Below, one piece after another: positions 1 through 4,742 of a stretch of 6,630 nt of DNA. A program made the position numbers and the translations under genes. The stretch's first letter is position 1. Each line of letters opens with the position of its first letter. A model generated the notes under the pieces. The model made no database searches and had not been told where the DNA came from. It worked only from the letters and a program-made list of their open reading frames with translations. Origin of the DNA: Pseudomonadota bacterium (lineage in GTDB: Bacteria; Pseudomonadota; Gammaproteobacteria; Burkholderiales; Thiobacillaceae); contig JAJZRT010000215.1 in the NCBI GenBank assembly GCA_021802595.1, forward strand, positions 1 to 6,630, given 5' to 3'.

Positions 1-125
1 GGCCCGACCTGTTGCAGCCCTGGGTGCTGGGTCCGCTGGCCGAGATCGCTCCCGACCTGCGCGATCCGCGCAGTGGACTGGCGTTGGCCGTGCTGTGGAA
101 CCGGCACTGCGCGTACGGCGCGTAG
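1..125 (+). CDS. folK: FolK-like pterin pyrophosphokinase, C-terminal end (partial)
   Basis: Only the last 40 codons are present, read from base 3 to the TAG at 123-125; the start lies outside the window. The visible tail includes the segment WVLGPLAEIAPDL followed by a proline-containing stretch. It aligns well with the C-terminus of 2-amino-4-hydroxy-6-hydroxymethyldihydropteridine pyrophosphokinase, where E. coli FolK has a comparable hydrophobic-L-x-PL-x-EIAPEL segment. The family transfers pyrophosphate from ATP to 6-hydroxymethyl-7,8-dihydropterin in cytosolic folate synthesis. Catalytic residues are not visible, so the call rests on the tail motif alone. Codon use is GC-rich and typical of the host. 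No T-rich terminator follows the stop. Confidence 0.7.
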   Translation, partial: PDLLQPWVLGPLAEIAPDLRDPRSGLALAVLWNRHCAYGA

Positions 126-325
126 CACCACAGGCTGCACGCACGCCATGCGCGGCTTAGTTGGATAGCCGACGCCCCCGAGCTTTACTCGTGCTCTTGG
201 AATTGAGCGCTACGTCCCACTGTCTGTATCGGCTTGCGCGATAAGGGGCCGGCTCGCGCTGCGTACAAGAATCGCGCTGGGCTAGCCGCCTAAAATTCTT
301 ACGCAAAGATTAATCAGTTACCACT

Positions 326-355
326 TTTACATTACATCTTTATTCGCTGTATTGT
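326..355 (+). promoter_or_regulatory. Possible sigma-70 promoter for the small gene
   Basis: TTTACA at 326-331 (5 of 6 to the -35 consensus) is followed after 18 bp by TATTGT at 350-355 (4 of 6 to the -10 consensus), in an AT-rich stretch about 100 bp upstream of the ATG at 456. The -10 is mediocre and the spacing one base long, so this is only a candidate. It overlaps an inverted repeat, which would fit a regulated promoter. Confidence 0.35.
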
Positions 356-362
356 AAAGATG
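335..362. promoter_or_regulatory. 28-bp dyad, candidate operator
   Basis: CATCTTTA at 335-342 is the exact reverse complement of TAAAGATG at 355-362, with a 12-bp spacer. The half-site centres are 20 bp apart, about two helical turns, as expected for a dimeric DNA-binding protein. The dyad spans the spacer and -10 of the possible promoter, a classic position for a repressor. AT-rich DNA produces such dyads by chance fairly often, so the role is inferred. Confidence 0.35.
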
Positions 363-386
363 GATTCGGGATGGTATAGCGGGCGC

Positions 387-408
387 GCAATTGCGGTTTG
401 GCAATTGC
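387..408. repeat. Paired GCAATTGC palindromes
   Basis: Two identical self-complementary octamers GCAATTGC lie at 387-394 and 401-408, separated by GGTTTG. They can be read as two tandem binding sites 14 bp apart or, in RNA, as an 8-bp stem with a 6-nt loop. They sit between the possible promoter and the ribosome binding site at 442-449, so they would fall in the 5' leader of the small gene's transcript. Confidence 0.45.
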
Positions 409-455
409 ATCCAGAACGCCTTGATTTATGGTGAAACCAGCGGAGGTGAACTGTT

Positions 456-686
456 ATGAGCATCAAGAAAACCATTGTTGCAAGTGTTCTCGTTGCCGTA
501 AGTGGATTCATGACTCCCGTTTTTGCTTTTACTGCTCCGCCAGGTTCCGGCGGTACGTGGGTGACGTTTGATGTTTGTTTGGTTAACGTTTCTACTATTG
601 TAGTAGAAGCGCAAGGGCCTACCGGTACTATGTGCCCTCTAGGAGGTGAATTTTTGATGTCATACAGAGAAATCAAGGCACCTTGA
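456..686 (+). CDS. Small exported protein of unknown function
   Basis: A 76-residue protein that I do not recognise. The ATG at 456 has a near-perfect ribosome binding site, GGAGGTGA at 442-449, six bases upstream. Residues 1-24 form a textbook Sec signal peptide: basic start (KK at 4-5), hydrophobic core (VASVLVAV) and a VFA cleavage motif before F25. The predicted mature part is about 52 residues with a Gly/Pro/Thr-rich start, a hydrophobic beta-like middle, two cysteines (C41, C60) that could pair in the periplasm, and one tyrosine (Y70) near the C-terminus. There is no lipobox and no second membrane segment. Codon and base use are clearly more AT-rich than the flanking genes, suggesting foreign origin. 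Its downstream neighbours are IS debris and then a TonB-dependent receptor. It could be a complete peptide precursor, a small periplasmic protein, or a remnant shortened by the nearby rearrangements. The signal peptide and RBS make a real gene likely. Confidence 0.65.
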   Translation: MSIKKTIVASVLVAVSGFMTPVFAFTAPPGSGGTWVTFDVCLVNVSTIVVEAQGPTGTMCPLGGEFLMSYREIKAP

Positions 687-728
687 AAGTAGTTATAAAA
701 CTATTCCGGCATATTTGGTTGTGCCTGA

Positions 729-754
729 GCGACGAGCACGCAAGTGCTCGTCGC
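729..754. repeat. 11-bp perfect hairpin with GCAA tetraloop
   Basis: GCGACGAGCAC (729-739) and GTGCTCGTCGC (744-754) are exact reverse complements around a GCAA loop, which is a stabilising GNRA tetraloop in RNA. It lies 43 bp after the stop of the small gene and probably protects or ends its transcript. It is not a classical intrinsic terminator: on the plus strand it is followed by an A-run (756-761) rather than T's, and on the minus strand the T-run precedes the stem. A REP-like palindrome is an alternative; I see no second copy in the window. Confidence 0.6.
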
Positions 755-809
755 GAAAAAAGTGATGCGGCTTCCTGATTCGCCCCGAACCTCAGCCTGC
801 CGTCGCGTG

Positions 810-1036
810 ATTTGCGACGCCTGGCGGCACTGACCCCCGGCACCGGCAACCTGCAGATGCTCTCCGAACAGGTCTTCCACCCACAGCACTTGCCCCGGAC
901 GATCGCGCCGCGCAAACCGCGGCGCCAGGGCGGCTTCCAGCGTCGCCCACGGCATCCGCGTTGCCAGCACCGCCAGTGGATGGCGCAGATCAATCATCTC
1001 GGCCAGTCGGGCACGGAAAAAGTCCGCTGTGCTCAC
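810..1036 (-). pseudogene. IS5-family transposase, N-terminal remnant
   Basis: Read on the minus strand from a GTG at 1036-1034, the first ~67 residues (to about position 836) match my memory of the N-terminus of IS5-family transposases common in Xanthomonadaceae: MSTADFFRARL, then EMIDLRHPLAVLATRMPW and EAALAPRFARRDRPGQ. The motif that normally follows, AGAGVS, continues only by switching reading frame (GVSAARR in the neighbouring frame). Resemblance then fades before the 3' portion. The original frame stays open to a stop at 701, but that part does not look like transposase. The DDE catalytic domain is absent, so the copy is inactive: a frameshift plus a large 3' deletion. It points away from the IS1634 fragment that begins about 125 bp away. 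Confidence 0.75.
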
Positions 1037-1160
1037 GCTCTAAATCGCCCAGAAATCGCTGCCTTGATTTCAATTCTCGCGAGATCCATGCCTTCCGCCA
1101 ACCGCCGCAACCGCTGTCGCCATGCGGCTCGTGGGCATTCTGCAGGGACGACGTTGTTGC

Positions 1161-1604
1161 ATGTACACGCGCATCAGCCGCTCCGGCGGACGCAGCTACC
1201 TGCAGCTGGTGGAGGGTTACCGCACCGACACCGGTACGGTGCGCCAGCGCCTCGTCGCCACGCTGGGGCGGCTTGATCAACTGCAGCCCAAGCACCTCGA
1301 TCCGCTGATCCAGGGACTGCACCGCGCGCTGGGGCGCGCCGAGTCCACCGCGGCGCCAGTGACGTACGAGAGCAGCCGCGCCTATGGCGACGTCTATGCG
1401 TTGCATGCCCTGTGGAACGAACTGGGCTTTGCCGAGGCCGTGCACGCCGCCTTGCGCTCCTCGCGCCGCAGCTTCGATGCCGAAGCGCTGGTGCGGGCGA
1501 TGGTCTTCAACCGCCTGTGCGCGCCGGACTCCAAGCTGGGCTGTCTGGACTGGCTGCAGACGGTTTGGCGCAGTTTTTTACTAATATTACAAAAATACAT
1601 TTAA
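1161..1604 (+). pseudogene. IS1634-family transposase, truncated N-terminal part
   Basis: The ATG at 1161 begins MYTRISRSGGRSYLQLVEGY, followed by RTDTGTVRQRLVATLGRLDQL, the characteristic N-terminus of IS1634-family (IS4-like DDE) transposases. It stays recognisable through NRLCAPDSKLGCLDWLQTV, about 135 residues, ending near 1565. The frame then runs 12 codons into AT-rich unrelated DNA and stops at 1602-1604. A full transposase of this family is several hundred residues longer, so the DDE catalytic domain is lost. An in-frame ATG at 1122 would add 13 residues without family resemblance. The abrupt change in composition at about 1566 marks a deletion or recombination junction directly before the receptor's promoter region. 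Confidence 0.8.
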
Positions 1605-1618
1605 AATAAATACATTTA
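1593..1618. repeat. AAATACATTTA direct repeat in AT-rich block
   Basis: The 11-mer AAATACATTTA occurs at 1593-1603 and again at 1608-1618, starts 15 bp apart, in an AT-rich block (about 1572-1622) that contrasts sharply with the GC-rich surroundings. It lies 150-175 bp upstream of the receptor start and probably contains its promoter: TAAAAT at 1602-1607 is a 5 of 6 match to a -10 box, but I find no convincing -35 at proper spacing. The repeats could be an activator site or an UP-like element. Confidence 0.45.
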
Positions 1619-1657
1619 TATCACAGCAACGTCTGGTCACTGGCTACAGCATAATTA

Positions 1658-1676
1658 TCGGGTTAGGTTCGGGTTA
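1658..1676. repeat. TCGGGTTA direct repeat, one helical turn apart
   Basis: TCGGGTTA occurs at 1658-1665 and 1669-1676, with starts 11 bp apart so both copies face the same side of the helix. They lie between the AT-rich block and the receptor start at 1768, in the probable 5' leader. Same-face direct repeats are typical of a binding site for a dimeric or response-type regulator. No specific regulator can be named. Confidence 0.35.
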
Positions 1677-1767
1677 AGACCGTGCTTTGGCGCACAGTCC
1701 CACATGCCGCTACCGCGGCTCGGTCGATGCAGATCTAGAACCGCACCTACACATGGAGTTCCTCCCG

Positions 1768-4677
1768 ATGAAGCCCATGCAACGTCATCTGTTGGCGGCC
1801 GCGATCGTGGCCGCGTTGTCCGCTTCGGCCTACGCGCTGCCCGTGCACGCGCAGGATACGCAAGGCACCACAAAGCAGGGCAAGGCCAAGGAGTTGAAGA
1901 AGATCGTCGTCACCGGTTCGTTGATTCCGACTGCGGAGATCGACACCGCGACACCAGTTACCACCATCACCCTGCACGACATCAAGTCGCAGGGCTTCAC
2001 CAACATCTACCAGGCCTTGCGCGCGCAGCCGTTCGCGACCGGACAGATTCAAGGCCAGCAATTTACCAACAGCTTCACGCCAGGCGCCGAGCCTGCACCT
2101 AGCTTGCTGGGGTTGCCGCCCAACTTCACGCTGACACTGATCGACGGGCACCCGCTTTCTGAGTTCCCGATCCTTTACAACGCATCATTCGGCATTACTG
2201 ATATCTCGTCGATTCCGCTGAACATGATCTCGCAGATCCAGATCGTGCCCGGCAACCAGTCGTCCATCTATGGTTCCGCGGCCATCGCGGGTGTGGTCAA
2301 CATCATCCTGAAGAAGCACCAGCACGGCATCGATTTTCAGTACCAGGGCGGCGGTTACTCGGACGGTGGCGGGACATCGAACGAGATCTCACTGGTGGGC
2401 GGCTACAACCACGGGCCGCTCAGCCTGGTCTACGGGCTGCAGTACACGCGCCAACAGCCGATCTGGGGCTTCCAGCGCGGCCTGACGCGCAGCACGGTGT
2501 CCAATCCCAATCCCTATCTGGCCCAGGCGCCCTTCGGCACCTACGAAATCCTGAACCTGGGGCCGACGGGCTTCGTCGGGCTGGACCCCAATAGCATCGT
2601 GCCCAATGCTTGCGGACCGCTGGGTTATCAGTATGGCGGGACGACGACGCGCATCCCGGTGGTCAATCCGACCAATCCACCGCAGTACGTGAATGGTCAG
2701 CTCGTCTACCAGAACGCAGGCTACGCTTGCGGATCGCCTAATGTGGAGGGCTATTCGACGCTGATGAGCAAGCGCAACACGGCGTCCGGTTATCTATCCG
2801 CACGCTATCGGATCAATAGCGACACCGAGGCGTATGCCGATCTGCTTTATTCGGTCAGTTCGGCAGCCTATTACTTCGGCCCTGAGTACAGCTACTACGC
2901 GGTCAACTTCCCGCAGTTCGTTTTCTTCAACTCAGGGACGCAGTCATTCCAAGAGGCGTTCACCAACTTCTCCCCAGAGGAAACTGGTGGTTTATTTGTC
3001 CCGGGCGTGACCAGTTTCCAGAAGTCGTATAACTTCTTCGGCGGATTCAAGGGCAGTATTGGCAATTCGAACTGGAACTACAATGCTTACTATGCGCGCT
3101 CCCAGTACTATTTGTACCAAAACCAGCGTCAGCCAGTCACTAGTCTGATCAACAACTTCTTCCAGAATCAGTTCCTCGGCCCGCAAACGGGTACGTTGAC
3201 GACAACGTCCGGCGGGCAGTATCCCGAGTACAATCCGAACTACCAGAACTTCTTCAAGCCGATCACGCCAGCTCAGTACCAGAGCTTGCTGAACATCAAT
3301 CACTCCTATGGCACTTCGTATGTGCAGAATGCCAATCTGGAAGTGACCAATACCGACCTCTTCAAACTTCCGGCAGGTGATGTTGGTGCTGCCGGTGTCT
3401 TGCAGTATGGCGATGAATCGATCTACAACCCCGAAAACCCGCAGGCCGCTGCGGGCTACTTCTACAATGGCTCGACGACCGGAGTGAAGGCGCGGCGTAA
3501 CAACTACGCTGCTGCGGTCGAGTTCCATATTCCGATCTTCAGCATGCTGTCCACCGATATTTCGGTACGCTACGATCATTTCCATAACGTTGGCGGCGGC
3601 AGCAGCAGCCGTCCCACCTACAAGATCAGCTTCGCGTTCAGGCCGTTCCATACCCTGTTGCTGCGCGCCAACTACGCCACGGCGTTCCGCATGCCGCCGT
3701 TGGGCTATGTCGGTATTCTACCTGGCGCCAGTTTCTTCCAGGGCATTACTGACTACTATCAGTGCGAGAAGCTGAAACCCGGTACGCCGTTCCAGGATTG
3801 CAGCACGATCGTCAATCCCAACATCAACTACACCACGCGCGGATTCAACGGCAACAATCCCTTCCTGACGTCAATTACCGCCAAGTCGTGGGGCGCGGGC
3901 TTCGTCTGGAGTCCGACCAGCAACTTCAACGTCAATGTCGATTATTACAACATCAAAATCGCCAACGAAGTTGAATACCAGAGCATCAATACGCTGCTGC
4001 TCAACGATGCGCAGTGCATACTCGGCCAGCTACCTGCCAGTTCGACGGCTTGCCAACAAGCATTCCACGCCATTACTCGCAATGGCCCCACCGGCTTGGT
4101 GACGTCGTTCGGTGTCACGCCGATCAATGTGGCGCGCGAGCGTCTTGATGGTATCACTGCGGGCCTGCACTACACCTATGATGCCGGGCGGTTTGGAACT
4201 CTGTCGTTTGCCGGCCAGTACAATCTCACCTTGAAGCACCAGTTCCAGTTGGCGCCGGGACAACCGTATCTCGATTTGCTGCATAATCCATATGATGAGT
4301 ATCTGTACGCACAGGAAGGTTCGGCGCTGGGTCCGGAATACAAGTCGATCCTCAGTGGGTCGTTGACGTGGGCGTTTCACCAGTGGACGACGACGCTGTA
4401 CGGCATCCGCTACGGCAAAATGCCTAATGCAGCGGCCTACACTAACACCAATACCTATGGTGCGCCCTTGGCCGGCACGTTGCCACCGTGGATTCTGTAT
4501 AACGGCTCGGTCAAATATGACATCGGCAATGACGCCAGCGTGCAGTTGACGGTCAACAACTTGTTTAACAGCATGCCGCCGCGTGATATCTCCTACAGCA
4601 GTTACCCTTATTACGACCAAGGTGCATACAATCCTTATGGGCGCTCGTACTTCGTGAACTTCAATTATCGCTTCTGA
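1768..4677 (+). CDS. TonB-dependent outer-membrane receptor
   Basis: A complete 969-residue TonB-dependent receptor: an outer-membrane beta-barrel with an N-terminal plug, taking up a ligand with energy from TonB-ExbB-ExbD. I chose the ATG at 1768 because GGAG lies at 1755-1758 and a standard signal peptide starts there (basic MKPMQRH, hydrophobic AAAIVAALSASA, cleavage after VHA28). ATGs at 1753 and 1777 and a TTG at 1687 are in frame but fit less well. A TonB-box-like KKIVVTGS lies at 44-51. The plug runs from about 55 to 185 and ends in the conserved YGSAAIAGVVNIILKK (168-183). The rest is barrel, ending in alternating aromatic strands and a terminal phenylalanine (YFVNFNYRF). The only six cysteines form three near pairs (282/321, 666/678, 750/762), probably disulfides in surface loops. 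The protein is rich in Tyr, Asn and Gln. No N-terminal FecA-type signalling domain is present, so it does not seem to control its own sigma factor. The ligand cannot be read from sequence; siderophore, glycan or peptide are all possible. Confidence 0.96.
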   Translation: MKPMQRHLLAAAIVAALSASAYALPVHAQDTQGTTKQGKAKELKKIVVTGSLIPTAEIDTATPVTTITLHDIKSQGFTNIYQALRAQPFATGQIQGQQFTNSFTPGAEPAPSLLGLPPNFTLTLIDGHPLSEFPILYNASFGITDISSIPLNMISQIQIVPGNQSSIYGSAAIAGVVNIILKKHQHGIDFQYQGGGYSDGGGTSNEISLVGGYNHGPLSLVYGLQYTRQQPIWGFQRGLTRSTVSNPNPYLAQAPFGTYEILNLGPTGFVGLDPNSIVPNACGPLGYQYGGTTTRIPVVNPTNPPQYVNGQLVYQNAGYACGSPNVEGYSTLMSKRNTASGYLSARYRINSDTEAYADLLYSVSSAAYYFGPEYSYYAVNFPQFVFFNSGTQSFQEAFTNFSPEETGGLFVPGVTSFQKSYNFFGGFKGSIGNSNWNYNAYYARSQYYLYQNQRQPVTSLINNFFQNQFLGPQTGTLTTTSGGQYPEYNPNYQNFFKPITPAQYQSLLNINHSYGTSYVQNANLEVTNTDLFKLPAGDVGAAGVLQYGDESIYNPENPQAAAGYFYNGSTTGVKARRNNYAAAVEFHIPIFSMLSTDISVRYDHFHNVGGGSSSRPTYKISFAFRPFHTLLLRANYATAFRMPPLGYVGILPGASFFQGITDYYQCEKLKPGTPFQDCSTIVNPNINYTTRGFNGNNPFLTSITAKSWGAGFVWSPTSNFNVNVDYYNIKIANEVEYQSINTLLLNDAQCILGQLPASSTACQQAFHAITRNGPTGLVTSFGVTPINVARERLDGITAGLHYTYDAGRFGTLSFAGQYNLTLKHQFQLAPGQPYLDLLHNPYDEYLYAQEGSALGPEYKSILSGSLTWAFHQWTTTLYGIRYGKMPNAAAYTNTNTYGAPLAGTLPPWILYNGSVKYDIGNDASVQLTVNNLFNSMPPRDISYSSYPYYDQGAYNPYGRSYFVNFNYRF

Positions 4678-4695
4678 TCCAGGCAAGCGTTACGA

Positions 4696-4719
4696 GGCCG
4701 GCGCATCATTGCGCCGGCC
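4696..4719 (+). terminator. GC-rich hairpin between receptor and sulfotransferase
   Basis: GGCCGGCGCA (4696-4705) and TGCGCCGGCC (4710-4719) pair perfectly around a TCAT loop, starting 18 bp after the receptor stop. The following bases (CAACTTTATCC) contain only a short T-run, so termination would be partial. The probable role is a 3'-protecting or attenuating structure that lowers sulfotransferase expression relative to the receptor within one transcript. The ribosome binding site GGAG (4731-4734) lies just beyond the stem, leaving it accessible. Confidence 0.55.
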
Positions 4720-4742
4720 CAACTTTATCCGGAGCGCCCGCA

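Larger units (their letters stand above)
126..455. other. Intergenic region: GC-rich left half, AT-rich regulatory right half
   Basis: About 330 bp with no convincing gene. Positions 126-290 are GC-rich; I see no tRNA cloverleaf, no T-loop consensus and no terminator, only a weak 5-bp inverted repeat (CGGCT at 153-157, AGCCG at 167-171). From about 290 the composition turns AT-rich. That part holds the promoter-like elements, dyad and palindromes listed separately, all upstream of the small gene at 456. The composition switch suggests the right half arrived with, or belongs to, that small gene rather than the folate gene on the left. Confidence 0.6.

Noticed and set aside
150..225. Possible tRNA or small RNA suggested by TAGTTGGATAG
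   Set aside because: No acceptor pairing, no T-loop consensus and no anticodon arm could be built around it.
332..676. Minus-strand frame opposite the small exported protein
   Set aside because: The plus strand has the strong RBS and signal peptide; this frame has neither an RBS nor a recognisable domain.
812..1308. Plus-strand open frames across the IS5 remnant
   Set aside because: They are Arg/Pro/His-rich, lack convincing ribosome binding sites, and lie opposite the minus-strand transposase remnant, which carries the recognisable sequence.
990..1445. Minus-strand open frame opposite the IS1634 fragment
   Set aside because: The plus strand carries a clear transposase N-terminus; the opposite frame shows no domain and is a high-GC antisense shadow.
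1593..1618. CRISPR-like array
   Set aside because: Only two short 11-bp units 15 bp apart, no spacers of typical length and no cas genes in the window.
1687..1767. Upstream TTG or ATG starts for the receptor
   Set aside because: They would put 5-27 extra residues before the signal peptide; the ATG at 1768 has suitable SD spacing and begins a standard signal sequence.
2992..3651. 219-residue minus-strand open frame inside the receptor gene
   Set aside because: It lies fully opposite conserved barrel sequence, with composition explained by the complement of receptor codons; no domain or RBS recognised.
4030..4686. 218-residue minus-strand frame over the receptor's 3' end
   Set aside because: Arg/Ile/Val-rich shadow of receptor codons with no recognisable motif.
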